Below are positions 15,926 to 25,000 of a stretch of DNA of 27,909 bases, one piece after another (positions within the stretch are counted from its first letter, which is position 1; each line of letters starts with the position of its first letter). Source of the DNA: CAVAWX01 sp963642995 (GTDB taxonomy: Bacteria > Actinomycetota > Coriobacteriia > Coriobacteriales > QAMH01); assembly GCA_963642995.1 (NCBI GenBank), contig CAVIIZ010000021.1, positions 1 through 27,909 of the forward strand, given 5' to 3'. A program made the position numbers and the translations under genes. The notes beneath the pieces are model-generated. The model was not told the DNA's origin and ran no database searches. It saw only the letters and a list, made by a program, of their open reading frames with translations.

Positions 15926-18442
15926 CTACTCCTTGCGCGCGACCTGGTCGATGCGGTAGCCCTCGATGCGGTCGCCCACGTGCACGTCCTGGAAGTCCGC
16001 GATGCCGATGCCGCATTCCGTGCCCGCGCGCACCTCGTCCACGTCGTCGCGGTAGTGGCGCATCGAGGAGACGGAGCCGTCGAAGACGATGACGCCGTCG
16101 CGCACCACGCGCACGTGGTCGGTGCGCGAGATGACGCCCTCGTCGACCAGGCAGCCCGCGACGGTGCCGGCCTTGGGCACCTTGAACAGCTCGCGCACCT
16201 GCGCCGTGCCCGTGTCGACCTCGACTTCCTCGGGGGCGAGCAGGCCGACGCGCGCGGCGTTGATGTCGTCGATGGCCTGGTAGATGATGCGGTAGAGGCG
16301 GATGTCGACCTTCTCGCGCTCGGCCATCTGGCGCACGCCCGGCTGCGGGCGCACGTTGAAGCCGATGATGATGGCGTCGGAGGCGGCGGCGAAGTTGATG
16401 TCGGTGGCGGTGATGCCGCCGACCGCCGAGTGGATGACGTTGATGCGGACCTCGCTTTGGTCCATCTTGTCGAGCTGGCCTTGCAAGGCCTCGATCGAGC
16501 CCACCGTGTCGGCCTTGATGATGAGGTCGAGCTCGGAGAGCTTGTCGGCCTCCATGCGCGCGAAGAGGTTCTCCAGGCTGACGTGCCCGCGTTCCTGCGC
16601 TTTCAGGCGCTGCTTCATCTCGCGCTCGGAGGCAAGCGCGCGCGCCTCGGCCTCGTCTTCGAAGACGGCGAACTCGTCGCCTGCGCTGCACACGCCGTTC
16701 AGACCCAAGATCTCGACCGGGTCGGAAGGGCCGGCCTCGGAGACGGCCTCGCCCAGCGGGTTGATGAGCGCGCGCACGCGCCCGTAGTGGGTGCCCGCCA
16801 CGAGCGTGTCGCCCACGTGCAGGGTGCCGCGTTGCACGATGACCGTGGCCACAGGCCCTCTGCCCTTGTCCAGGTTGGCCTCGATGACGAAACCGGAGGC
16901 GGGCGCGTCGGGATTGGCCTTCAGCTCGAGCACCTCGGCCTGCAAGATGATGGTCTCGAGCAGCTCGTCGATGTTTTGGCGCTGCTTTGCCGACACCTCG
17001 ACGAACATGTTCTTGCCGCCCCAGTCCTCGGGCACGATGCCGTGCTCGACCAGCTCGTTTTTCACCCTGTCGGGGTTCGCGCCGGGCTTGTCTATCTTGT
17101 TGACGGCCACGACGACGGGCACGCCGGCCGCGTTCGCGTGGTCGATGGACTCGATGGTCTGCGGCATGACGCCGTCGTCGGCGGCCACCACCAACACGAT
17201 CACGTCGGTGACCTGGGCGCCGCGCGCGCGCATGGCCGCAAACGCCTCGTGGCCCGGCGTGTCGACGAAGGTGATCTGCTTGCCGTTGATGGAGACGACC
17301 GACGCGCCGATGGCCTGGGTGATGCCGCCGGCCTCGCCTTGCGCCACGCCGGTGTGGCGTATGGCGTCGAGCAGCGAGGTCTTGCCGTGGTCGACATGGC
17401 CCATGACGGTGACGACGGGCGGGCGGGGTTTGAGGTCGGCCTCGTCGTCGTGGAATTTGAACGACATCTCCTCTTCTTGCGAGACGACGTGCACCTCGCG
17501 CTCCAAATCCACCGCGATCAGCTCGACGAGCTCGTCGCTCATGGTCTGGGTGAGGGTGAGGGGCTGGCCCAGCAAGAAGAGGCGCTTCACTATCTCGTTG
17601 CCGGGCACGCCCAGCGCCTCGGCGAACTCGCCCACCGTGACGCCGCTGGCCACCTGCACGGTGCCCACGGGAACGCCCGTGATCTCCGCCTGCTTCTGCG
17701 CCTCTTCGGCCTCGCGGCGGCGGCGCTCCTCCTCGCGGCGCTCCTTGCGCTTCTTGCGCCTGCCCGTGGGCTGGCCTTGCGCCTCGGCGATGGAGGCGCG
17801 GGCCTCCTCGAGGACCTTGTCGCGCTGCAGCTGCTCGGCCGCCTGGGCCATCTGGCGGTAGCGGTCGTCTTCGGAGCGCGAGTCCACCTCGGCGCCGCGG
17901 CCGCGCTTCTTCTTGCCGTGCTGCTTGTAGGGGGAATCCGCCGCGCCGGGCGCCTGGCCGATGCGCGAGCGGCGCTCCGCGTCCTTTTGCGCGCGCTCGG
18001 CCGAAAGCCGGTTGTTCTCGGCCGCGATCTGGCTGAGCAGCCCGTCGAAGACCGACGGCTTTTTGGGAGCCGCCTCCTCCTTGGCGGCTTCCTTCTCCTC
18101 GGCCTCCTTGGCGGCCTGCTCGGCCTCGAGCTTCTTCTTCTCCTCGGCGCGGCGGCGCTGCTCTTTTTCCACAGCGGCCTTGTGCGCGGCCTCGGCGGCG
18201 CGCTTGGCCTCCTCGGCCTTTGCCTTCTCGGCCTCCTCGCGGGCCTTCTCCTCTTCCGCAAGCGCCGCCTTCCTGGCCTCCAGCTCCGGGCCGAGCTGCT
18301 TGCGGATCTTGTCCACATAGGCCTCCACCAGCGTCGACGCATGGTTTTTGGCCGGGATCTTCATCTCCGCCAGCTTCGCCAGAAGCTCTTTGGAGGTCAT
18401 CCCGAACTCTTTGGCCAACTCGTGTACGCGCATACCTGCCAT
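15926..18442 (-). CDS. infB: Translation initiation factor IF-2
   Basis: GTPase that brings initiator tRNA to the 30S subunit. 838 residues. It has an IF2 N-terminal domain (MRVHELAKEFGMTSKELLAK), a long charged coiled region rich in Glu, Ala, Lys and Arg (about 50-270), then the G domain with G1 GHVDHGKTSLLDAI, G3 DTPGHEAF, G4 NKID and G5. Domains II-IV follow, with the C-terminal part binding initiator tRNA (ISRTDHVRVVRDGVIVFDG). The start is ATG 18442 with TAGGA close upstream; ATG 18433, giving the family-typical MRVHELAK, is an equally good alternative. It begins 3 bases after ylxR stops. Confidence 0.97.
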   Translation of the reverse strand: MAGMRVHELAKEFGMTSKELLAKLAEMKIPAKNHASTLVEAYVDKIRKQLGPELEARKAALAEEEKAREEAEKAKAEEAKRAAEAAHKAAVEKEQRRRAEEKKKLEAEQAAKEAEEKEAAKEEAAPKKPSVFDGLLSQIAAENNRLSAERAQKDAERRSRIGQAPGAADSPYKQHGKKKRGRGAEVDSRSEDDRYRQMAQAAEQLQRDKVLEEARASIAEAQGQPTGRRKKRKERREEERRRREAEEAQKQAEITGVPVGTVQVASGVTVGEFAEALGVPGNEIVKRLFLLGQPLTLTQTMSDELVELIAVDLEREVHVVSQEEEMSFKFHDDEADLKPRPPVVTVMGHVDHGKTSLLDAIRHTGVAQGEAGGITQAIGASVVSINGKQITFVDTPGHEAFAAMRARGAQVTDVIVLVVAADDGVMPQTIESIDHANAAGVPVVVAVNKIDKPGANPDRVKNELVEHGIVPEDWGGKNMFVEVSAKQRQNIDELLETIILQAEVLELKANPDAPASGFVIEANLDKGRGPVATVIVQRGTLHVGDTLVAGTHYGRVRALINPLGEAVSEAGPSDPVEILGLNGVCSAGDEFAVFEDEAEARALASEREMKQRLKAQERGHVSLENLFARMEADKLSELDLIIKADTVGSIEALQGQLDKMDQSEVRINVIHSAVGGITATDINFAAASDAIIIGFNVRPQPGVRQMAEREKVDIRLYRIIYQAIDDINAARVGLLAPEEVEVDTGTAQVRELFKVPKAGTVAGCLVDEGVISRTDHVRVVRDGVIVFDGSVSSMRHYRDDVDEVRAGTECGIGIADFQDVHVGDRIEGYRIDQVARKE

Positions 18443-18445
18443 GTC

Positions 18446-18796
18446 CTACACCATCCCTACCTGCCGCGTGCGGCGTTGCGCACATGCTGCGGCAAAACTG
18501 CTCTCAAGGCGCTCGTGGCACGCCTTGTCCACCTTGCACTTCAAGCGCGCCGCGAAAAGGCGGCGCTTGCACGCGTCGGAAAAACAATCCCCCTCGTAGC
18601 ACACGTAGGCGCCGCGGCCCGCGGCCTTGCCGGAGACGTCCAGCTCGACGCTGCCCCCGGGCGTGCGCACGATGCGGCACAGCTCGTGCTTGGCCGCGCG
18701 TTTACGGCAGGCGATGCAGGTGCGGATGCGCCCGGCCTGCGGCGCCTGTGCGGCGTCCGCCCTCCTCGCGTCGTCCGTATGTCCCGTGCCCGCCAT
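18446..18796 (-). CDS. ylxR: YlxR (DUF448) RNA-binding family protein
   Basis: 116 residues. The DUF448/YlxR core is clear: RTCIACRKRAAKHELCRIVR, then SGKAAGRGAYVCYEGDCF. The family is small, basic and RNA-binding by structure, and is nearly always between nusA and infB, as here; in Bacillus and Clostridia it has been tied to gene regulation and RNase P. The first about 25 residues are a non-conserved extension, so a shorter start is possible. It lies 46 bases after nusA and 3 before infB. Confidence 0.93.
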   Translation of the reverse strand: MAGTGHTDDARRADAAQAPQAGRIRTCIACRKRAAKHELCRIVRTPGGSVELDVSGKAAGRGAYVCYEGDCFSDACKRRLFAARLKCKVDKACHERLESSFAAACAQRRTRQVGMV

Positions 18797-18842
18797 ATCC
18801 GCTTCGCTTCCTCCGTCGCGCCCGCTCTTGCCGTGCAGCCCC

Positions 18843-20180
18843 TTAGATCAGGGAATCCTCGTCGCCGGCCGCGTCGTCTCCGCCTGCGGCGGGCACGGCC
18901 TGCGCGCCGCCCTCGCCCTCCTCGGCGCCTTGATGCACGCCGCAGAAACGCGAGCCGGGGCGCGCATGGTTGCGGCAGCGGACGCCGGACTCGCCGACGT
19001 AGGCGCATTGCGCGTCCGCGCCCTCGGCGTCTGCCTCGTCTTCCTCGTCGTCGATGAGCGAGCCGGTCGACAAGGCGCCGCTGCCCACGAGGCTCGCGGC
19101 CTTGATGTCGATGTGCCAGCCCGTGAGGTGCGCGGCCAGACGCGCGTTTTGCCCCTCTTTGCCGATGGCAAGCGAGAGCTGGTCGTCGGGGACGACCACG
19201 GTGGCGTACTGCGTGTCCTCGTCGATGAGCACGTCGGAGACCTTGGCAGGCGAAAGCGCGTTTGCCACGAACACCGACGGGTCGTCGCTCCACTGGATGA
19301 CGTCGATGCGCTCGCCGCGCAGCTCGCCCACCACCATGCGGATGCGGCTGCCTTTAGGCCCCACGCAGGCGCCCACCGGGTCCAGGTTGGACTCGCGGCT
19401 GGCCACGGCGATCTTGGAGCGCGCGCCGGCCTCGCGGGCGATGGACTTCACCTCGACCACGCCGTCGTAGATCTCGGGCACTTCCAGCTCGAGGAGGCGG
19501 CGGATCAAATCGGGGTGCGTGCGCGAGACGACGATGGTCGGGCGCGACGCCTCGTTGCGCGTCTGGCGCTTGCCGTCGGGCGTCTCGCTGGCCGCGGACG
19601 GGTCGCGCACGTCGATGATGACGGCCTTGATGCGCTGGTTGTGCTGGTAGTACTCGCCGGCCGGCTTCTCGTTGGCCGGGCGGTCGGAATCGGCGAAGCG
19701 GCGCGAGCCGTAATGCGGCAGCTCTGCCTCCACGCCGTCGCGGATCTTCACGATGGTGAAGTCCTTCGTGGACTGCAAGACCGTGCCCGTGATGAGCTCG
19801 CCTTTGCGGCCCGCGAACTCCTTGTAGATGTTCATGCGGGCGGCGTCGCGCACGATCTCGTTGATCACGCGCTTGGCGGTCTGCGCGGCGATGCGGCTCG
19901 CGTCGTCGGGGGTGACGTCTTGCATCTCGTAGTCGGGATAGTCGCCCGTCTCGGGGTCCTCGTCGCCGACGCCCACCATCTCGTAGACGTAGATGCGCCC
20001 CGTGTCGCGGTCGATGGTGGCGCGCGCGTCCCAGTCGAGCTTGAGCGCGCGGGTGTAGGTCTCCGACAGCGCCTCTTCCAGGCGGTCCAATATGACGAAC
20101 TCGTCGATGTTGTGCGCCCGTGCCAGCTCTTGCAAGGCCAATATCAGCTCGGACGGTGCGCTCGTTTCCTCTTGTGCCAT
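18843..20180 (-). CDS. nusA: Transcription termination/antitermination factor NusA, with Cys/His-rich tail
   Basis: RNA polymerase-binding factor controlling pausing, termination and antitermination. 445 residues. The N-terminal RNAP-binding domain comes first (1-130). The S1 domain follows (GELITGTVLQSTKDFTIVKI through QRIKAVIIDV), with an expanded loop and linker. Two KH domains come next, KH1 around GACVGPKGSRIRMVVGELRGE and KH2 with DQLSLAIGKEGQNARLAAHLTGW. Beyond these is an acidic linker and a tail with C392, C402, H405, C413 and H416 (motif ending RFCGVH) and a final acidic stretch. Such a metal-binding-like tail is not a usual part of NusA. AAAGGAG lies 11-12 bases before the ATG. It follows rimP by 21 bases. 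Confidence 0.96.
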   Translation of the reverse strand: MAQEETSAPSELILALQELARAHNIDEFVILDRLEEALSETYTRALKLDWDARATIDRDTGRIYVYEMVGVGDEDPETGDYPDYEMQDVTPDDASRIAAQTAKRVINEIVRDAARMNIYKEFAGRKGELITGTVLQSTKDFTIVKIRDGVEAELPHYGSRRFADSDRPANEKPAGEYYQHNQRIKAVIIDVRDPSAASETPDGKRQTRNEASRPTIVVSRTHPDLIRRLLELEVPEIYDGVVEVKSIAREAGARSKIAVASRESNLDPVGACVGPKGSRIRMVVGELRGERIDVIQWSDDPSVFVANALSPAKVSDVLIDEDTQYATVVVPDDQLSLAIGKEGQNARLAAHLTGWHIDIKAASLVGSGALSTGSLIDDEEDEADAEGADAQCAYVGESGVRCRNHARPGSRFCGVHQGAEEGEGGAQAVPAAGGDDAAGDEDSLI

Positions 20181-20201
20181 GATGCGTGAAACTCCTTTTC
20201 C

Positions 20202-20726
20202 CTATTCGGTTGTCGCGCCGGGCAAGTCCGCGTCTGCGCCGGCGCCGCAGGCGTCGCGCGCGGAGAAATCGACCTCGCCGATCGTGTGCGCCTTCTTTAT
20301 GCGTGAAAGGGGCAGGCGGTGGCAGGCGCCCTCGTCGTCTTCGACGAGCACGTCTTCTCCGTCCATCCCCTTGAGTTGTCCCGTGAAGTTGGATTGCGCC
20401 TGGCCAGGCTTCAGCTGCACCTTGCAGCGCTGGCCGGCGAAACGCTCGAAATCGGCCGGGCGGCGCAGGGGGCGGTCGATGCCCGGGCTGGACACCTCCA
20501 ACGTGTAGCCGTCCGGGAAGGGGTCGTCGCGCTCGACGGCGGCGTCCACCCACTGCTGGGCCTCGGCCAGGTCGTCGAGGGTGATGCCGCCTTCGGGCAG
20601 GTCCAGGAAAACGCGCAGGATGGGGTTTTTGCGCGTGCCGGCCACCTCGACGTCGACCAAATCGAGGCCATGGGCGTCCGCCATGGGCTCGAGCAGCTCG
20701 ATCATCTTGTCGGCCTTGTTCGCCAT
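20202..20726 (-). CDS. rimP: Ribosome maturation factor RimP
   Basis: Needed for 30S subunit assembly. 174 residues with the two family domains: N-terminal alpha/beta part (ELLEPMADAHGLDLVDVEV, LRVFLDLPEGGITLDD, YTLEVSSPGIDRPLRRPADFERF) and C-terminal SH3-like part (GQLKGMDGEDVLVEDDEGA, LPLSRIKKAHTIGEVDF). The start ATG 20726 has AAAGGA 9 bases upstream; the open frame continues further up to 20792 but without a Shine-Dalgarno or family match. First gene of the nusA-infB gene run. Confidence 0.95.
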   Translation of the reverse strand: MANKADKMIELLEPMADAHGLDLVDVEVAGTRKNPILRVFLDLPEGGITLDDLAEAQQWVDAAVERDDPFPDGYTLEVSSPGIDRPLRRPADFERFAGQRCKVQLKPGQAQSNFTGQLKGMDGEDVLVEDDEGACHRLPLSRIKKAHTIGEVDFSARDACGAGADADLPGATTE

Positions 20727-20802
20727 CTGCACATCCTTTCCCAAACGCAAAGAAAGCGGGTCAATGCCCACTTTCTCGATGAAAACGGTCATCTGGCGCA
20801 AA

Positions 20803-20824
20803 CGGCGGCTTGAAAGCCGTGCCG
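20803..20824 (-). promoter_or_regulatory. Hairpin in rimP 5' leader
   Basis: Arms CGGC+GGCT and AGCC+GCCG with a TGAA loop and a 2-base bulge, eight pairs in all, between the predicted promoter and rimP. The nusA operon leader is a control point in several bacteria; a role here is inference. Confidence 0.3.
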
Positions 20825-20891
20825 CGGCCTCGCGCCCTGCGGCGCAAAGCCTGCCCGCCGCGCGACGCACATGCGGGCAATGCGACTTTTC

Positions 20892-20920
20892 ATTGTAGTG
20901 GCTGAACGCGTGCTCGTAAA
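20892..20920 (-). promoter_or_regulatory. Promoter of rimP-nusA-infB gene run
   Basis: On the minus strand TTTACG (-35, 4 of 6) and TACAAT (-10, 5 of 6) with the ideal 17-base spacing. It would start a transcript with a leader of about 160 bases before rimP. This is the best sigma-A promoter seen in the window. Confidence 0.65.
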
Positions 20921-20922
20921 GA

Positions 20923-20943
20923 GCGCACATAAAGGGCGCACAT
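20923..20943. repeat. Two 8-base direct repeats next to rimP promoter
   Basis: GCGCACAT occurs at 20923-20930 and 20936-20943, a 13-base period, directly upstream of the -35 box. It could be a regulator site or chance in GC-rich DNA. Confidence 0.35.
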
Positions 20944-20974
20944 GAGCGGCGCAGGCAGCGCGCGGGCAGGCGCA

Positions 20975-21050
20975 GGCTTCTCCGGGCGCGCGAGAAGCCC
21001 GCCCCAGGCCGCATTCGCCAAAACGGGCGGCGCGGCGAGAAGCGGGCTTC
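20975..21050 (-). terminator. Competing hairpins downstream of PRC-barrel gene
   Basis: Stem 1 pairs 20975-20982 (GGCTTCTC) with 20992-20999 (GAGAAGCC). Stem 2 pairs 20994-21002 (GAAGCCCGC) with 21042-21050 (GCGGGCTTC), 9 perfect pairs. They share bases and cannot form together. No T run follows, so it is a terminator candidate only, or an attenuation-like structure. Confidence 0.4.
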
Positions 21051-21076
21051 GCAAGGTTCGGGAAAAGAGGCGCGCC

Positions 21077-21817
21077 CTATTCGACGCTCATGGCCAAAGC
21101 GAGCAACGCGTCGTGCTCGCGCGCCTGGGCCACGACCTCCTGGGTGATCTTCGTGCCCTTCGTGCAGCGAAAGCCGCCGTCTTCGGAGACCACGTCTTCG
21201 GTGAGCTCGGAATCGAGCAGCACGCCCACGAGCTCGCGCTCCTCGTCGGACAGGGATCCGGAATCGACGGGACGCGGGGCGTTCTCGGTGCCGTAGCCCG
21301 AATAGGCCTGCTTCTCCACCTCGTCCACCCGGCGCTCCTTTTCCGCGCCGCGCAGGCTGGCCGCGTCGCGCGAGCCGTCGTCGACGAAGACGAACTCGGG
21401 CGAGAAGAACAGGAAGGAGGCGGCGGCGTAGTGCGAGCCGTCGTCGAGCGTGAGGCCTTCGACCGTGCCGAACACCGTGTCGAACTCGTAGCCGGTGACC
21501 TTGCCGAGCGAGTTGCCCGTGCGCGAGTAGACCTGCGCGCCCACGAGGTCGTAGCCGTCGACGGCCTTTTCCTCCTCCTCGGTGCCGGGACGCAGGAAGT
21601 CCTTGCGGCCGGGAACCGTGACGAAGGCGTCGCCCACGGCGATGACGGAGTTGAACGGCAAGACGAGGGGGCGGTGCGTGGCCTCGGCCGAATCTATGAT
21701 GTAGTTGTCGACCACCATCTTGTCGCAGTCGACGCGCAGGCCGCTGATCTGGCCCAAGACGGCGTGGTCTTCGGTGCCCACGACCTTGAGCTTGCAAATA
21801 GATTCGTTCGTCTCCAT
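21077..21817 (-). CDS. PRC-barrel domain protein
   Basis: 246 residues with two PRC-barrel-like segments: VLGQISGLRVDCDKMVVDNYII to FVTVPGRKDFL (about 15-80) and DLVGAQVYSRTGNSLGKVTGYEFDT to EFVFVDD (about 90-150). A third, charged part is unassigned (about 160-246). PRC-barrels occur in RimM and in photosynthetic reaction centre subunits, and as stand-alone adaptor proteins; no enzyme motif is visible and there is no signal peptide. Start ATG 21817 is taken for AGAGGA 8 bases upstream and because the conserved part begins at once. It lies 183 bases after the giant surface protein and 350 before rimP; function unknown, though the neighbourhood hints at RNA or ribosome work (weak inference). 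Confidence 0.8.
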   Translation of the reverse strand: METNESICKLKVVGTEDHAVLGQISGLRVDCDKMVVDNYIIDSAEATHRPLVLPFNSVIAVGDAFVTVPGRKDFLRPGTEEEEKAVDGYDLVGAQVYSRTGNSLGKVTGYEFDTVFGTVEGLTLDDGSHYAAASFLFFSPEFVFVDDGSRDAASLRGAEKERRVDEVEKQAYSGYGTENAPRPVDSGSLSDEERELVGVLLDSELTEDVVSEDGGFRCTKGTKITQEVVAQAREHDALLALAMSVE

Positions 21818-21946
21818 GCCCGGGTCCTCTCGTCTCAAAAGGCGGATGCAGCACGTGCGCCGCCCCGGTGGACGACGCACGCCTGCGTCAACGTTCCAAC
21901 AGCTCGCCCCATGGTACTACATTCGTTCAGGGCATGCGAGACGGCA

Positions 21947-21982
21947 CGCGAGACGCACCGGCCTCAGCGGGCGCATCTCGCG
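21947..21982 (-). terminator. Hairpin after giant surface protein gene
   Basis: CGCGAGA pairs with TCTCGCG and the stem continues inward for about six more pairs including two wobbles, with a 10-base loop, 18 bases past the stop codon. No T run follows, so it is a candidate terminator only. Confidence 0.4.
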
Positions 21983-22000
21983 GCAACGCACCCGGGCGGG

Positions 22001-25000
22001 CTAGCCTCTTCTCGAAACCCCCGCGCCGGCTGCCTGCTGCTTGCGCTTGCGCCTGGAGGACGCGAACCACGCGACGGCCGCCGTGAGGAGGGCGGCGCCT
22101 GCGGCGGTGCAGGCGATGGGCCCGAAGGCGCCGGCCAGCGGCATGCGCCACACGGGGTAGTTCTTCAACTTCAACCCGACGTCGCCTGCCGACTCGAACG
22201 CCGGCGGCAGATCGTCGCCGCGCGCGGAAATCGAGACCGCCGTGGTCGTCGCATTCACATCGAGCATCCACTGCCCGTGCGGCAGCTGGTAGCCGGCGAC
22301 CGTCCCCGTCTCCACCAGCATGTACTGGCCGGTGGGCAGGAGGGTAAACGACACGTAGCCGTCCGCATCGCTTGTCGAGGTGGCGTACGGCGTGTCCACC
22401 TTCCAGCAGCAATCCGCGTCGTTGGTGGCCAGCGTCGAGTGGTCGCTTGCCTTCGTGTGGGCCGCGTTGCCGCACTTGTACAGCGCAAACGTCGCGCCCT
22501 GCAGCGCCGCGCCGTCCTCGTCGGTCTTGGTGAACGAGAAGCCCGTCGTCGGGGTGTCTCCCAAAGTCGGCGTGTTCACCACGACGCCGCCGGTGTTCTT
22601 CACATCGCCTCCATCGTCAGCAGAAACGATGGACATGTCGGCATCGCCTTGCAGGAAGGTCCCTATCGAGAACGCCCCTTTCCCGTCGTCGTCGTTGGCA
22701 AACGAGGACTTGAAGTCTATGCGCACCTGGCCGTTCGGCTTGACGAAGTGCCAGGTCTCGCCGTTGGGCGCCGCATACGTCTCCTGCACGCCCGTCTCCA
22801 CAAGCATGTAGGTGCCGCGCGGCAGCTGGCCGAAGTCCACGAGGCCGTTGTCGTCGGAAGTGGCCGTCTTCAGCGGGTCGGTGGTCGCGTTGCCGTATTC
22901 GTCGTAGCTGCCCCAGCAGCAGCCCTCCGAGCCGTCGGCCAACCCGGAGTGCGAGTAGATGCCATCGTCATGCGCGGGGTTCGTGCACTTGTACAAGGCG
23001 AAGGTGAACCCTTTCAGCGCGGTGCCGTCGTGGGCTTTCTTCGTGAACGAGAAAGGCTTGGTCTGCGCCTCGGTGTTCACCACGTACTTGCTGTTGTCGC
23101 CTCCCGTGAACGCGCCTGCGTTCCCATATGTCCAGTCCGTGCTCGCGACGCCGTCTTGGTAGGCCGCGACGGAGAGCTGCGATTGCGTGGTGGCCGACGC
23201 CGGCACGGTGACGAGCCACTGCCCGCTCGGCTGCTCGTAGTCCTTCGAAAACCAGATCGAGGCATCCGTGTAGCCCGTGGGCTGCTTGAACTCGACGAGC
23301 ATGTACTGCGTGTCGCGCGTGAGCAGGCCGAAATCGTAGATGCTGCCCGTATGGTCGGTGCCGCCGACGGTCTTCCACAGCCTCCAGCAGCTGCCCGTCT
23401 CGCCTGCCGCGCCGTGGTGCTCGCTCGTGGACGAACCGTGCCCCTCGTTGCAGCGATACATCGAGAACACCGCATGCTCCAGGCTTTTGCCGCTGTCGGA
23501 GGCCTCATCGGTCTTGGTGAAGGAGAAGGGCACGGTGCCCTCGTCGGGCTCGTTGCCCAGCTTGAAGCCGTCTGCATACGAACCGGTGAAATCGGGCGCC
23601 GCGGTGACGCCAGAGGTGTTCGTGTCCACCTCGATCGTCTGGTTCTCCATATCGACCGTCACATACCACTTTCCGGTCGGCAGGTGATAGCCGGAAGGAG
23701 CCTGCGTCTCGACCAGAGTGTAAATCCCCGCCTGGGAGAGCTTGCCGAAGTCCACCTTACCGTCCGCATCGGAGGTGGCTGTGGAGACGGTGGAATCCGG
23801 GGCGGTCAGGGTGAAGGTCGCGCCCGCAAGCGCCGCGCCCGTCGTCGAATTCGTCTTGGTGAAGGCAAACGGCAAGGCGTTGGGCGTGTTCGTGATGGTG
23901 AAGCCCTCGTCGTAGCTGCCCTTCACGGTCGACGTGGCGGACACGTCGCTCGCCTGCACGGCGACCGGCGGATTCGCGCTCGAATTCACCGTGACCTTCC
24001 AGGCGCCGGTCGCGGCGGCATAGCCTGTAGGCACGGTCGTCTCCGTGAGAATGTAGGTGCCGTCCGCCAGATCGGAGAACTTGACCGTGCCTGTGTCATC
24101 CGAAGTGGCGTTGACAGAAGAGCTTCCACCCTGCAAGGTCAGGCTGAAGACCGCGCCGGGCAGCGTCGCGCCCGTCTCGGAGTCCGCCTTCGAGAAGACG
24201 AAATCGGGACGCGTCTTCGTGTTGGGGATCTGGTAGCCGTCCGCATAGCTGCCCTTCGGCTCGGGCGCGGTGCCGGCGGCGCTCGCGACGGAGATGGTCG
24301 CCGTCTTGGTGGCGGCGTCGACCACGACCTTCCAGGAGCCGGGCACCGCGTTGTAGCCGCTCGGGACGGTGCTCTCCGAAAGGGCGTAGGTGCCGGGCGA
24401 GAGCGTGCCGAAGTCGACTTTGCCGCCCGCATCGCTGGTCACCGTCTTCTCGAAGCCGAGGTCTGCGCTCTTCAAGGTGAAGCTCGCCCCCGGCAGCACG
24501 GCCGCCAAGGCGGTGGAGGTGCTATCGACCTTCGTGAACGAGAAGGGCACGCCCAACTCGTTGGACACGGAATAACCGTCCGCATAGGTGCCGGTGAAGG
24601 CGGTGGCGCCGTCGTTTGCCGTGACGGTGACCGTCTGGTTCTTCTCGTCGGAGACGACCGTCCACGAGCCGGTCGACGGAGTGTAGCCGTTCGCGGCCTG
24701 CGTCTCGACGAGGGTGTAGGAGCCGTCGGCCAGGCGGCCGAAGTCGACCGTGCCCGCCTCGTCGGAGACGACGGTCTTGTTGTAGGTCATCGTGGCATCG
24801 GAGCGCGACAAGGTGAACTTAGCGCCGGCCAGCCCCACGCCCGTGTCCACCGCCGTCTTCGTGAAGGAGAAGGGCACGGAGCCGTAGTTCTTGATCTTGT
24901 AGACATTGCTGGACAGCGTAGGCGCCGGGGCGCCGTCGTTTGCCGTGATGGAAGCCGTCTGCGTTGCCGCGGGGTCGGTGCCCACGGCGACGGTCCAACT

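Larger units (their letters stand above)
20727..21076. other. 350-base intergenic region upstream of rimP
   Basis: No credible gene. It holds, from right to left, a cluster of competing hairpins just past the PRC-barrel gene, a pair of 8-base direct repeats, the rimP promoter, and a 160-base 5' leader with one hairpin at 20803-20824. Each is listed separately. Confidence 0.6.

Noticed and set aside
14454..18485. Upstream extension of the nrnA frame through rbfA and infB, suggesting a giant fusion
   Set aside because: The extension is an out-of-frame reading of infB and rbfA; a good Shine-Dalgarno and GTG at 15488 mark the real start of nrnA.
15647..19057. A 1,136-codon plus-strand frame opposite rbfA, infB, ylxR and nusA
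   Set aside because: Same reason: antisense shadow of conserved genes, with biased Arg/His/Leu/Asp content and no domain.
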